Assembly (NCBI GenBank): GCA_907163375.1
Contig: CAJQUW010003182.1
Location: 62,001-126,000 of the forward strand
Direction: 5' to 3'
Source: Prostheceraeus crozeri
Taxonomy: Eukaryota > Platyhelminthes > Polycladida > Euryleptidae
Length of the DNA: 64,000 nucleotides
The notes under the pieces were generated by a model that had not been told where the DNA came from, searched no databases, and saw only the letters and a program-made list of their open reading frames with translations. The first letter of the stretch is position 1, and the number at the start of each line of letters is the position of its first letter. Below, in pieces: positions 23,961 through 36,239 of the stretch. Made by a program: the position numbers and the translations under genes.

Positions 23961-24795
23961 ACAGATTCACCGGATTATGATTCGACACACAGTATCAGAG
24001 CGGATCACATTCACCGATTCTCTTCACCACTTCGGATCATACTTGGGTCATTAGAAAAGTTCCCTGTATTCCATTATAGAAACTAAATGCAAAGTCCTTT
24101 TCATATGAAGAAAAGATTTATTTCAGATTGATAAATGCACTACTCAGAATAACTGCCATCATATTCAACGCACTTCTTTCAGCGCTTTACGAAGCCATCA
24201 ATTCTGTCCTTCGATCCATGTATTTCCAAGGCAACACATTGACGATGGAATTCAAAGTTGATCTCTCCAAACGTCTTGAAGCGGTGACCGCGAATGTTGT
24301 TTTTCACTCGTGGAAACCAAAAGAAATCGCATGGTGACAAGTCCGACGAATAAGGAGAGTGCTCGGTAGCTTATACTTTAATCGATACTTTGAATTCTCT
24401 CCTGCGTTGAATGAACAGAAGTTCTAAGCGAAACCTCGATTTCTACGGAAGAGTCATATACTATTTTCAGCTTTGTTGTCATCTATATTTGAATAACTAC
24501 ATTGATGTCGAAGCAAGACATCAACACAGAGAACTTTTCTAATGACCCACGTATTCATCGATTATTTTCACTAGTTTGGATCGTATTCATCGATTCTCTT
24601 CACCAAATGGTATTGTATTCACCGATTTTCTTCACCAGTTCTGATCGCATTAATCGAATCTCTTCATGAAATCGGATCATATTCACCGATTATTTTCACT
24701 AGTTCGGATCGTATTCATGGATTATTTTCACAAAATCGTTTAACATTCACCAATTCTTTTCGTGGGATCGGACCATTCATCAGTTTCTTACACCG
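23961..24795 (+). repeat. Degenerate ~37-bp satellite split by a mariner
   Basis: Units resembling TTCGGATCATATTCACCGATT followed by CTCTTCACCAG repeat with drift at 23961-24041 and again at 24552-24790. The intervening 510 bp is an inserted transposon, so both parts were once one array of roughly 8-10 units. Confidence 0.7.
24042..24551 (-). mobile_element. Internally deleted mariner element
   Basis: The ends C(T/G)TGGGTCATTAGAAAAGTTC are inverted and flanked by TA on both sides (24040-24041, 24552-24553), the Tc1/mariner target duplication. The minus strand still encodes EHSPYSSDLSPCDFFWFPRV, corresponding to the third catalytic aspartate region of mariner transposase (YSPDLAP.DF..F), followed by about 45 residues of C-terminus. 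The DNA-binding half and the first two aspartates are gone, so it is non-autonomous. Confidence 0.8.
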
Positions 24796-25507
24796 GGTCA
24801 GATGCAGATCACAGGAGGCCAGGAATGTTCCTTTTCTATTATCCAATAAGCTGTAATCAAATCTCAAATTTGATATGTTGAAAGGAAGTCAACTGACACC
24901 TATTGCACCATAAATGAGGAATTGAGAGAGGATATCACAGCTTCACTATTGTCTCGAATTTGCTATCATTCCATTTCGAATCCATGAAAGATGGAACAGC
25001 CCCAATATTTTTCATTTACTCGTGTGAAACATAAGCTGTTGTGATTCTAAGAATTATCAACAAACTATTCTAATAAATATCAAACGACGGTTCAGACAGA
25101 TTCTTCCTTGACAATCTGGAATAGTCCTGGAGGTTTGATCAGGAAATTTCACGGTCACCCTGAGTCTGATATAAAAGAAATTCCCGGTATATTTTGAATA
25201 AACAATCAGTGTCAAAAGTGCTGAATTACACTACTCCCTAACCTCACCGTCCCATTTCTTTTCCCACGCAAAAAATACTTCATTTCAAAAGTTTCCGACA
25301 TGCCACCTACGTCTTTTGCGATGCACCCTTGCACAATAATGTGACATAGTAATGGGAGCATAGTAATGCGAGTAATAGTAGATGCGTGTGACGTCATACT
25401 ATGAAAACGATGGAAGGCCTACATAGGTGGGCTGCATTCCCAGGAAACCACATGTACCAACACGTGCAGTTTCTGATATTGTCAGTAATAGCATCTTACC
25501 TCCCTAT
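24796..25507. other. Non-coding stretch, nothing recognised
   Basis: No supported gene or repeat boundary. Confidence 0.45.
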
Positions 25508-25889
25508 AAGTACCGGGAGTGGAGAAATCATCCCCAGATGCAAATAAACACTGACAAAATGCGTTTCACTTTCTGTATTGGGGTGCACACAGAACAAACA
25601 GATTGCGAAATTGACAGTAATTATAGTCATAACAATTCAATAGACGCTATATCGCAGGGGTTTACTAGCTATAGCCCATGTAACTTGACAACCAAAATAA
25701 GTACCGGGAGTGGAGAAATCATCCCCAGATGCAAATAAACACTGACAAAATGCGTTTCACTTTCTGTATTGGGGTGCACACAGAACAAACAGATTGCGAA
25801 ATTGACAGTAATTATAGTCATAACAATTCAATAGACGCTATATCGCAGGGGTTTACCAGCTATAGCCCATGTAACTTGACAACCAAAAT
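25508..25889 (+). repeat. Near-identical 191-bp tandem duplication
   Basis: The unit starting AAGTACCGGGAGTGGAGAAA occurs at 25508-25698 and again at 25699-25889. I see essentially one difference (TTTACTAGC versus TTTACCAGC). The similar open frames in both copies follow from the duplication and show no domain. Such high identity means a recent event or an assembly duplication. Confidence 0.9.
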
Positions 25890-28800
25890 TCACTTTGACC
25901 TTAAAAGAATGTCCATCAAATCTGGAAGCCTAACTTAGATTAATCTGCGTCAAAAGCGTATATCTAACTCAAGGAATTCTCGTATCTATTCATTTTGCCT
26001 TCAATATATTTGGAATTTCGGCTTTAAAAAAGGAGAGTGCTCAATTATTTTTTAAAAATGATCAAATCAAATTACCTCCCGTGTGCTGCTATCAATTTTC
26101 GTCATAGTCAGTTACTGAACAACATTGAATTATCTCAATCTCAACCTCTTGGGTGTTTTGAATTAGGCTACCTCAACCTGTCATTAGTTAATGATTTCCA
26201 AAACGAATCAAACGGAATTCGTTTGATTTGACTTTGTATGTCAATCGCAATTGACAAGGCCAGATCGGCGAAATATATATTGACAAACAACATTAATTTT
26301 TGTGCGTAGAAAGACTGAAAAATAACATTATTTCAATAATTTCAATTGTTTCTTTTTTATGCAGTATTTAAATCTGATTTGTAGGAAATGTTACATAGAC
26401 GAGTATTTTGAAGAAGTTCATTGGATTTGGCGTGTGAATTTGTATGAATTAAACAATTGTTTTGTCGAACACCAATAAAGATACATTGATACGAAAATCA
26501 ATAAATAAAGCTCAGCATAAAATAAATAATATCTCAGCATAAGTCTTAATCATGAACTATAAAGGGATCAGCATGAAGTTAGCAATGCTATCATGCAAAA
26601 TATAAAATTACTGCAAATACGCAAAATCATAGATGTAAGAAAGCAGTAATATTGCAAAATTTTTGAAGGTCCGCACAGACACATGTTGAGAAAATGGACT
26701 GCTCAATAAATTATCTGAATATACATGTGTAGATGGAATACAATATTTAAAAAATCATAAGCATAACATCTGTTTCATTCGTCTTCTCTTATGGACATCA
26801 AGATATTTTCTTGAGTAGTCTATCATCTCATCATATTTCCATGCGGGCTTTTAAACCTTTTCCAGCATGACTGCATTTCTTACATACATGGTTGTTCGTA
26901 TTGCACCTAAATTTTGTCTAATAGTTTTGCAATGCTTATACATCAATCTTCCTCAGACTATGATTGATGATTAAGGCTTATGACGAAGCATTGAAATGTT
27001 TTATTTACCTTTATTATCGATGTAATCTTACTGGTAATCATCAACATAATCTTCTATTTACATTGAATTTACTTACATTTTTATGTAATATCATCAGCTG
27101 CTGCTGTTAATTTGAAAGGACTGAGTTTTGATTTGATTTGAAATGGATTTTTTGTCTCCTCGTGGTCAAACAACGCAAAATCTTAGTGGCCACTATTCAG
27201 TCCACATTTCATTTTTCGGTTGGAAACCATGACAGAGTGAGGGACAGACAGAAATCTCTATAGCACCAGTACCTGTCCAAAGTCATGATCGGAATCAGCA
27301 TCAAACCGTACATTTTTTTCAATGATTAAAAATGACTTATCTTAAAAGCATTTCGAGGTTTCCTCTGAATTATGACACATGTCGGCAAGACGATAGAAAA
27401 GATTTAGTTGGTGCGTGAGGAATGCGACAGTCAATGAATGATGGAAATATACATTCTCATTTCATTATCACGATCCCTAAACACTTCAAATTCTTTCTCA
27501 AGACGCAAGTGACAGAGAACCATTTACTATTTACCGAAAATACTGATGTGTGAATTTAACTTGCTATGAATAAAAGCTATGAAAATCCTTTTCTGATTGC
27601 AGTTCCATCATCGCCGTCACATCCTCTATACATAAAATGTGAAATCGTTGCATTAAATGAAACCATTCCCTTACATCTTTGTAACTGTTGATCACATGAA
27701 AACCGAACACATTTTCACGATTTATCTGTCTGAGTCTGGATGAAGCATACTCCTGTGAATATTTCACATTGAAACAAAAGACCAATATTTTAGGCTATTC
27801 CTCAGCTCGTTGACGATGTGATTATGGTTTCAGATTCCGTTGTATTCCAGACAGCAAATAAAGCCGATAGATGGCCCTGTATTTCTAAACCTTAAATGTA
27901 TTAGGTTCAATAAGATATGCGTGACCAGAAGCCTATATTTCGACAGCTTGGGATCCCTGAAGAAACACAAACGTCGTTTAACCATTTAACTGACGATTAA
28001 TGGGCATCCGAATTACTTCGTGAATAAGTTCACTATTACATTCATCTAAATGTTCTTCTTTTTTATATTACTTTTCCTTGTGATTAATATTTAGTATACT
28101 ATCATATTATCATCTTCAGTTTTGTTGATCATGACAGTGATGCAACTAAAGTTACATTTCTATCACGATGCAAATTTTAACGTTGTTGTCATCTTTTCTC
28201 CCCTTTATTTCATTTTTATATTTCATTTTCCGTCGGGTGTATAGTACTAGTCTTGTCCTTCATTATACATTTGGTGAAATATCAGTTTCATCCAAGACAA
28301 GGGGAAAGTTTTCCGTTAAACTGTCTGAGTGAAGTTTAAAATGATCTCCCATCATTTGGTCAACTACATCAGACTTCATAGCTTTGTTTGTTTGACAAAT
28401 AGTTGCTGTCCATTTAGGGATGGATTTTGCATCTTAATGGGGAGAAACTCATTTACAGTGTGAAAGCAAAAAATAAGCAAAAACCAGAAAAATAACAGAA
28501 AAATGCAATTTAAATGGTCAGGGTTGTTTAATATTCATTGATGGAGGCTGGTGAACAAGTAGCTGAAGATGTTGTCGTCTGATATCCGTTGTTTGTGGCG
28601 GACCTTCGTTCGCTCCTCTCTACAGCAACACACACATTATGCTTTTATCCGGTCATGTTATCATGACATTTCGTTTAAACAAGCTTCAACGAAATTCAGC
28701 AGTGAGACTAAGTTACATAACAGACATGAATAATAACAATAAATTCCAGATTGGCATACAAAAGGCGGTACGCGCATTACATAGAACTCAGAAGCAAGAG

Positions 28801-30576
28801 AGTACTGAAACAAGTATCGAAGTTATCTGATCTAATCTGATGAAGGAGTTAGTAAGACGATTGGTAAACGGTCGCGGCTACCTGAGTGGACAGTAGTTGC
28901 GTGATGTAGGATGCCATTTGTCGAACAAGGCTTGAGTTGTAATGGATGACTTTGGCTGGAGGCGATTTTCCTGAAGAGTTTATTGCATATTCGATCCCCA
29001 GCTGCGATGACATTTTCGGGCATCCGGGAGGACCCGGTCGTAATCCTACATGTCCTCCTTTCTACACGCAATAAACGGCTCAGATGACACTTGCTGGCAT
29101 TCGCAAAACAAGGGAAGGCTTAGGTCATAATTGAGTGAATTAGGGAATTATCCGTGTATTTGATCAGCGCGTCTGCACTTGGCTGTAGCTAGAACAAATA
29201 TGCGTAGTTCAAAGTCTCGACATCGCATATAGCTCTTAAGTGCAGAAATCATTTGAGGAGACTAAGTCATCAATGAGTGGTGAAAGCAGGCATCGCCGTT
29301 GAAGCGACAAGAAAGAGAGTTTCCAAAAACATGTTTTTCAACAAATCAGTGCGGCATCAATTTATTGTTTTGGACAGCATTCAGTTAGGAGTTCGTTGAG
29401 AATTTTACTATCTCTGTTGAAATGGAAGTTAGCTTCATCAGAACATCTTCAATGCACCATCCAAAGTTGATGTATAGAATTTGTTTTCTTTAGTCGATTA
29501 TTCATTAGCAACACTACTTTTAACCTGGATTGATGAATCCTTCGATCTTCGAAACATAACTTATGCGAACCAACAGATAACGCTATTGGGTCATTCCACA
29601 AAAAAAACGACAAATGTCCTGTGGCGAAGGTTCTCAGATTCCGTTTAAATTTTAACAGTTGACTATTCTTGGTATCAAATGGATGGAAATCAAATATTTC
29701 CGTTAAACTCGCCATACTTTCTGCGCTAGAGCCTTTTGAAGAAGACTGTTAGAAAAAAATACCATTATTTTTTATTTTTCTGAAATTTCCGGATCTTTGA
29801 GAACCTGTATTTCAAAAACTATTTTAGCTATCGTTGTAATTTTTTACGTGTGTATTCACCTAGTATAGGAAAGTATGAAGATCAATTTGCAACCCGATAT
29901 GATGACTCAATCAGGTGATACAGCTTCTCAAAATTGACAGAAATTCAAGGACTACTTTTTAAAATTCAAAGTTGACCATATTTTATGGATAGATTACTAC
30001 CTGAAGATTTTCTCCAAACTCCTTGATTTTCTCTCCATACATTATATACAATATCATAATATTCAATAATATATAGTATCATACAATATTATATACATTT
30101 TCGTATATACAATAAGTGATGTGAGGTAGTACCAGTGGAAGGCAAGTCGTATTGAAACTGGAAGTCGATAAAATTTGAATTTTTTTTAAAAATAGCAAAA
30201 ATGGCCATTTTTGATGGTCATTTCCCGTTGACTGGCAACTCCGATTTGCATGAAAAAATTTGTCAACCACCCTTTGAACGTGGGAACTAGCATGCTCAAA
30301 GCTGAACGTGCGCTTCGGCTTCGTTTAGGATCTAGAGCATTTTGAGTGACTACATGTATTCTTATAAGATTAATATAAGCAGTGTACAACTAATTACCTA
30401 ATTATGCACTGTGTTTGTAATGTAAGTAATTTAAATATATTAAGTGCTTTTTTAGGATGCTCGTAGGCATATATTTTTATTCACTAATCGTTCTAGTTAT
30501 GATTGAGAAAAATATACGAACTTGCATAAATACGGAATCTGTTTCTTATTGTCCATAGATGTTAACAGAAAGAAGA
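25890..30576. other. Long AT-rich non-coding stretch
   Basis: 4.7 kb with no supported gene. A GGGTCATTCCAC motif at 29587 resembles GGGTCATTCCAT at 61276 and may be the edge of an old repeat family, but I cannot define its limits. Confidence 0.45.
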
Positions 30577-33468
30577 TCAACTTATGATATGTATGACCCT
30601 TTTGTGCCGTTGATTGACCAGAACGGGAGCTGGTATAGTTTTAACAATGTCAATCACTGGGTACTCATGTACATCAGGCACAAAGGGGTATTTAAAATAT
30701 TTTGGTCCGGCTTTCTGGAGCGCGCTCAGCTTTACACGATCGAGTGAAGTAGTTCCAAAACTTCAACTGGATACTTTTCCTCAACGTAGGATACTAATAC
30801 CCAATCACCAGGACGCAACGTCGACTGCATCCTGAAAATCATCAGAAATTCCCTTTACCATTTTGATCCATATCGTATCTTAAAACTACGTTAAAACATT
30901 ACATTCTACAATAGTTAACAAACATTCAAATTAACTTCACACACACTCTTCACACATACAGGGTGATTCCGATCTTCCCGTCACTTTTCAAGTAAGGACT
31001 ACAGCTGTGTCACATGTCTGGTTGTAGTGATGGTTCATGATTTGTATACTACGTTTCATGGCTTTTCAAATGGTATATTATTTATTTTCTTGTGATCTGC
31101 ATTTCTGCTGATACGAGCAATTGAAATTGTTTACCCACATTACAATTTTTTAAATCAATTTTAAGTATTTTTTTTTAATTTTTTACATTCCTAGTCTACT
31201 ATTTATTTATTTTATTTTACTATTTAAGTTATCTTTTTTCATTTGATTTCGAAAAACATTTCATATCCAAAAAAACTTTATTATAAGTGACAGGTATGCA
31301 GTAACGCAAAATTAACTCACAAGAACTGTGCAAAGTGACCGCCACCATTCTCAGAGCACAACTCGCATCGGCGCAAGAATGACCTGTACGAAGATCGCAT
31401 CATCTCGACCTCCACGCTATCGAGTAAGCTCGTAAGTCTTTCTTGTAAAGCTTCAAGAGTACGAGGACGTGGATCTCTGTATAGTTTGTCACGAATATAG
31501 CCCCAAAGCCAGAAATCGTTTACTGCTAAATCAGGGCTTCTTGGTGGCCAGTGTATCGGCCCACCACGACCAATCCATCGGTTCTTCAGCTTGACGTTCA
31601 GCAGACAACGAACAGAATTGGCATAATGTGCAGGTGCACCATCCTGCTGATAAAATTGACGTCGATTTCGTCTATCACTTAGTATTGGCACAACTTTGTC
31701 TTCAAGGATAGACTGGTAGCGCTGTCCATTCATGGTTTCTTTTTGCACATGGTAAGTGATGCCGTGGTGTGGTGATATCATTGCCCAGCAAGTGATGGAA
31801 GCAGACTTTAATGGTTTCACGATAACAGCGTGAGGATTTTCTTCCGCGTAGATGAAGGCGTTGTGAAGGTTCACAGATCCATTCAAGTGAAACGTTGCTT
31901 CATCGGAGAAAACGATATTTCCAACGAAATTACTGTCGCGCTGTTGATGTTGAAGGATAAGGTTAGAAAACTGGAGTCTTTGAACTTTATCGTCGTCCGA
32001 GATCTCTTGCACGCGGGTAAACTTCCAAGCTCTCAAACCATCTTTCAACACTCTGCTCACCGACGATTGTGAAACGCTGCAGAGCTGAGCTGCCTTTCGT
32101 TGCGAAAGTGTTGGATCATCACCATAGGCCTCGACTATCTCGTCTCGTTTGTCGTCGGAAAGCCGTCGATCTGAATGGTCACCGACTCTTGCATTTTCGG
32201 TGAGAGATAGCGAGGTTTTAAAACGCTTTGCCCACCCAATTAAGGTTGTGCGTGGTGGAGCTTCTTTCTTAAAATCCACACGAAATCGTCGCCTTGCATC
32301 TTCAGGATATGAAGAGATGGTATAGGCCACGGCCGTTGCAATTTCTTCATTCGCGAAGCCAGGATAGTTCATTGCTGTCAAGTGTTGATAGTAAATAAAT
32401 TTCAGCCAGTTTAATACCGTCTACACTGAAAAGTCAATCTCAATTAACTTTGCATGGTGTTGCTCAAAGCAAGCAATTATTAGATATCTATGCTGAATGC
32501 GGCTGATGATATTGATTGTTGCGATGTTCCTGTCATAGATATTGATTTAAAAAGTTGTAATATGGGTAAACAATTTCAATTGCTCGTATCAGCAGAAATG
32601 CAGATCACAAGAAAATAAATAATATATGATTTGAAAGGCCATGAAACGTAGTATATAAATCATGAACCATCACTACAACCAGACATGTGATACAGCTGTA
32701 GTCATTACTTGAAAAGTGACGGGAAGATCGGAATCACCCTGTATAATTACAATAAGAACAAAATTTAACGTGTGAATCAACATATAAATCTAAGAATGAT
32801 TAACAAATACTTACCGAGTTGAGGCGGTTGGAAGTTGTGCAAAAGAGAAGACTGTATCGCGACACGCATTTTGCGATAGTGTGTAAGCATTCAATTGGTC
32901 ACCTATGCCGAGCCGGAAACAATTGAATGACCGGGTACTTTTGAGAGACATGCTGCATTCTCTGAAACTGTTCGTCAGTCGATCTTCACGTTCCGTGATA
33001 GTGCATTTGTCAACACGAATAAATCTGAAAGAATAAGCAATCGTTACATGATCACTTACTATATTCTTTAATTATTCAAATAGCTATATCATAGTGGGCC
33101 TATACCATGATGAATGATGTCTCTATATTGTATTTATATTTCGGTACTATTCCGACATGATGCTCTGAACATTACCCAATGATTGAAAGAACAAGTATAT
33201 GTCAAATATATTCAATGAATGTGCAACCTCCACACAGGTATTGTATATGTGCAGCTCGGTCAAAATCTAATCATTTATCGAATAAACAATGTAAGCAATG
33301 CAAATTTATGTATCTGATCAAGTGAGTTCAAATGGTGACCTTGTAACGCAGCTCGTGTAAGTGTAGATACCGGTGAATATCCGTGCCTCGTCGTCCAGTT
33401 TTCCAGCGAATGACAGCACGTTGAGCCTCAAGTGAGTTCATTGACAAACCCTTCGCTGATGTTGTCAT
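30577..33468 (-). CDS. Three-exon gene model with 'GDWVLV..YP.EV' C-terminus
   Basis: Three minus-strand exons join with matching phases. Exon 1, 33371-33468, runs from ATG to CACCG|GTATCT (98 nt). Exon 2, 32815-33024, runs from TTCTTTCAG| to ACTCG|GTAAGT (210 nt, fully open). Exon 3, 30577-30831, runs from TTTTCAG| to TGA. Both introns are phase 2. Exon 2 reads FIRVDKCTITEREDRL and FNCFRLGIGDQLNAYTLS; exon 3 reads LRPGDWVLVSYVEEKYPVEV, then KYFKYPFVPDVHEYPVIDIV and IPAPVLVNQR. From memory this C-terminus recurs in many uncharacterised invertebrate proteins, some transposon-associated. Exon 3 changes frame once near 30740-30760, so this copy is a pseudogene or the assembly has an indel there. 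Intron 2 hosts a Tc1/mariner element. Upstream exons may be missing. Function unknown. Confidence 0.45.
30959..31160 (+). repeat. Left terminal inverted repeat of the DD41D element
   Basis: About 202 bp matching 32541-32741 in reverse complement with only scattered substitutions. Confidence 0.9.
31317..32381 (-). CDS. Tc1/mariner-superfamily transposase (354 aa)
   Basis: Cuts and pastes the element at TA sites in the nucleus. Residues about 10-60 and 75-120 form two helix-turn-helix regions (RTTLIGWAKRF; LSQRKAAQLCSVSQSSVSRVL) that would bind the inverted repeats. The catalytic core shows D160 in VFSDEATFHLNG, D247 in YQQDGAPAHY and a third aspartate in WPPRSPDLAVNDFWLWGY. Counting to the D of NDF (D289, equivalent to Mos1 D284) gives 41 intervening residues, DD41D; the D of SPD (D284) would give 36. 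Length is normal for the superfamily. There are no stops or frameshifts and the first ATG fits the helix-turn-helix start. With clean ends and a TA duplication the copy could be recently active. Confidence 0.92.
   Translation of the reverse strand: MTAMNYPGFANEEIATAVAYTISSYPEDARRRFRVDFKKEAPPRTTLIGWAKRFKTSLSLTENARVGDHSDRRLSDDKRDEIVEAYGDDPTLSQRKAAQLCSVSQSSVSRVLKDGLRAWKFTRVQEISDDDKVQRLQFSNLILQHQQRDSNFVGNIVFSDEATFHLNGSVNLHNAFIYAEENPHAVIVKPLKSASITCWAMISPHHGITYHVQKETMNGQRYQSILEDKVVPILSDRRNRRQFYQQDGAPAHYANSVRCLLNVKLKNRWIGRGGPIHWPPRSPDLAVNDFWLWGYIRDKLYRDPRPRTLEALQERLTSLLDSVEVEMMRSSYRSFLRRCELCSENGGGHFAQFL
32541..32741 (-). repeat. Right terminal inverted repeat of the DD41D element
   Basis: Reverse complement of 30959-31160; ends GGAATCACCCTG followed by TA. 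Confidence 0.9.
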
Positions 33469-34136
33469 CGTGCTTCTTCGAACTGAAGGTCTCGATTGTG
33501 ACTTGGTCAGTCAAAATTAATTGATTCCATAGCGCGTACAGCCTGACAGTCGTTAACAATTGACAGTGAGCTTCACTCTTTAGAGTCATATGCGGAACAG
33601 ATGTCACGTGATTGGTTGAATTGGATCAGAAAGAAAGATTGATTTGACAAAGCAACAGCAAGAGAAACGCAACAGAAGAAGTGATTAACTTATCTATGTT
33701 TTGCTTGTGTATGTGATGGATTGATTATGTCATGTTCTGATAACTTCTTTGTTATTTTTTAATTATTTATTTATTTTTGAATAATGAAAATCGGGAAATG
33801 GGAAGGGGTCTCCTACAAACAAACGCAACTAATTTTGGGACACCCCTCGTACATGAAACTGAAAAGAATACATGACATTTTCGTCTGACGAAATATGAGA
33901 CAACTCATTGGTTCAAGTGAGACAAAGAAACGTCTTTTCGCCGTGTCTGCTTTTTTCCAACAATTCGCTACAATGCTTGGTCAAGAACAAGTTTTGTGAA
34001 TTTTAACACGACATTATATCGATAGTGATCGCGAGACAAGAAAAATCACTAAATCGAATGGAAAAAGTAGAATTGACCACCAACTCGATTAACAACGTCG
34101 TGTTGCTGATTCTCTGCATAAGGAAATAAGTTATAG
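33469..34136. other. Non-coding; possible lone transposon end near 33850
   Basis: TTTTGGGACACCCCTCGTAC at 33834-33853 looks like a Tc1/mariner-type terminus, but no partner end was found nearby. Otherwise AT-rich with no gene. Confidence 0.35.
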
Positions 34137-34736
34137 GTCATAAGTCATAAATGTTTATTCTGAAATATACAGAAAACGCAAAGCGATGGCCGCGAGGGCA
34201 CTTACAAGCAAGCGTTGATAACGTGTTACATATGCATACGCAAAGTTTAGCATCAATAAAAAATACATGAGATATATATTTACAAATACACCAAGTGATC
34301 ATGATGTACATGCACATCATAAACAAATTATATGAGACCTACATATTCACAAATTTTCAGAGTCATCATGATATACATCATATACCATATACAAAATACG
34401 TGAGATCTATAGGGCCTATATTTACAAATTTGAAGAGTGATGATCACGACATGATAAGAGTTCATTGAATGGGAGTCCTCACAATGGAGCAAAAGAACGT
34501 AAATGCTTAAATCTTATACAAGAATGAATGCAACAAAATCATCTATACAAAATTTACACTTTAATGATCATGGTCACAATATATACAAATTCACTCGGAT
34601 CAATGAGATTGAGACTATTCTTGATCTTCATTATGATGAGAATCATCTTCAATATGGAATGTAGGAATGTATCTAAATAAAATTTACCATCAGGTATAAA
34701 AAGCACTTGTCAAATAATTTTATACGAAATCACATA

Positions 34737-36239
34737 TTAGCAGTCACAGTATGAGCAAAATTCACTTAGATCAATTGATTTGAGTCTGTTCTTGAACATC
34801 ATGAAGGTTGGAGCTTTCACTATTGAATCGTTTAATGAATTCCATATTTTGATGACGCGAAAGAAAAACAATCCACTGAGACAGTTCGAATTAATTTTAA
34901 AGACTGGCACAATCTGACAGCTGTTACGTGATTGACCTCGAGTAATTTGAGAAGAAAGGTAGGTGGTAAAGAAAGAGTTGAGCGACAAGTCGAAATGATT
35001 GTAGTACAGTTTATACAAGAAGTACAAGTACAACAAAATGCGCCTATATTCTAGAGATTTTAATTTTAACAATTGTAATCTGTGAGAGTAGCTGTCATAC
35101 TTGATACCAGAGCGTTTACAGACGATGCGGGTGAAGAATCTCTGAACACGCTCAATACGAAAAATGTCGCGTTTGAGGTACGGTGAAAAGATTACACTTC
35201 CATATTCCAAGAGAGGGCGAACAAAGACAACAAAGGCTTTCATTAAGATACGAGAGTTGTGGCAAACGAAAGATTTTAGGATACAGTATGCTCTGGCATA
35301 TGCGATTGAGCTGATGCGCGCACAGTGATCACTAAATCTGAGATCTGATGAGATTAAAAAGCCCACGTCTTTCACAGTGACTGAATTTTTCAGGGATACG
35401 CTGTCGAGATGATAGTTGACGGAAGGAGCATATCGATCTCCAGCAGTAAACAGCAAGCTTTTTTGCATAGAAATCTTCAGTTGCCACGTTTTACACCAAT
35501 TATCAAATTTGAGAAGAGTATGTTTTAGGTCTGAAGATACTTGTGAAGAGGAGTTATAACTTCTGGTTGACATAAATTTCAAGTCATCAGCATAAAGGCG
35601 GGCTGAAGTCGATCCAACAAGGCAGTCAAACACGTCATTGACATAAAGAAGGAACAATACAGGTCCAAGAACAGAGCCTTGGGGTACGCCACTTGTAACA
35701 GCTACCGCGTCCGAAGTGATGGTGTTGATTATGACTTTCTGAGTTCGATTACATAGATAATTATTAATCCATTGGAGCAATTGACCATTGAAACCATAGC
35801 TTGAGAGTTTATGGAGAAGCTTAGGTATTGATACTATGTCGAAGCCCTTAGAGAAATCAATGTACACGCAATCGAAGCGATTATGGAGACTTAATGCAGA
35901 ACACATTTCGAATATCGAACTGAGCATGTGTGTAACTGTTGAACGTCGGGGAAGGAAGCCGTGCTGTTCCATGGATAAAAGCTTATGGCTCATTGTATAG
36001 GAATATATTTCATCGGAAATTACCCTTTCCATGACCTTACAACAGCCAGAGGTAAGTGAGATCGGGCGATAGCTATTGGGGGAAGAGGAGGATCCTTTGT
36101 TCTTAAAGACTGGACAGACTAGAGCTATTTTTCCAAGTAGATGGTAATTTGCCGGTTGACATGGATAGATCAAAAATGCAACTTGATGGGAATGCGAGAG
36201 TACTAGCAAGACGTCGAAGAATAAGTAGAGGGATATCAT
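34737..36239 (-). pseudogene. LINE reverse transcriptase, main frame
   Basis: Copies LINE RNA into DNA at the target site. It contains PNSYRPISLTSGCCKVMERV (motif 1, about residues 54-73), QHGFLPRRST (motif 2), VYIDFSKGFD (motif A, about 125-134), TSGVPQGSVLGPVLF (motif B, about 182-196) and RLYADDLKF (motif C, YADD about 216-219). Thumb and C-terminal sequence follow to residue 500. All catalytic residues are present. The first 40 or so residues are out of the true frame: the natural upstream sequence is in the next entry's frame, so one frameshift lies near 36110-36150. Clade CR1/Jockey by motif style. Confidence 0.85.

Larger units (their letters stand above)
30959..32741 (-). mobile_element. 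Whole-looking Tc1/mariner transposon, DD41D type
   Basis: It begins CAGGGTGATTCCGATC and ends with the exact complement, flanked by TA (30957-30958 and 32742-32743). Terminal inverted repeats are about 200 bp (30959-31160 and 32541-32741) and roughly 95% identical by eye, much longer than usual for mariners. A single uninterrupted transposase frame lies between them. It sits inside an intron of the minus-strand gene model and is itself on the minus strand. Confidence 0.92.

Noticed and set aside
25427-25938. Repeated 69-103 aa frames as a duplicated gene
   Set aside because: The repetition follows from the 191-bp DNA duplication; the peptide has no domain and both frames end by chance.
33834-33853. 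Tc1/mariner terminus TTTTGGGACACCCCTCGTAC
   Set aside because: No complementary end or transposase was found nearby, so an element cannot be delimited.
34138-34326. Small membrane-like minus frame
   Set aside because: It lies in the 3' region of the LINE and consists of low-complexity ATATA-rich codons.
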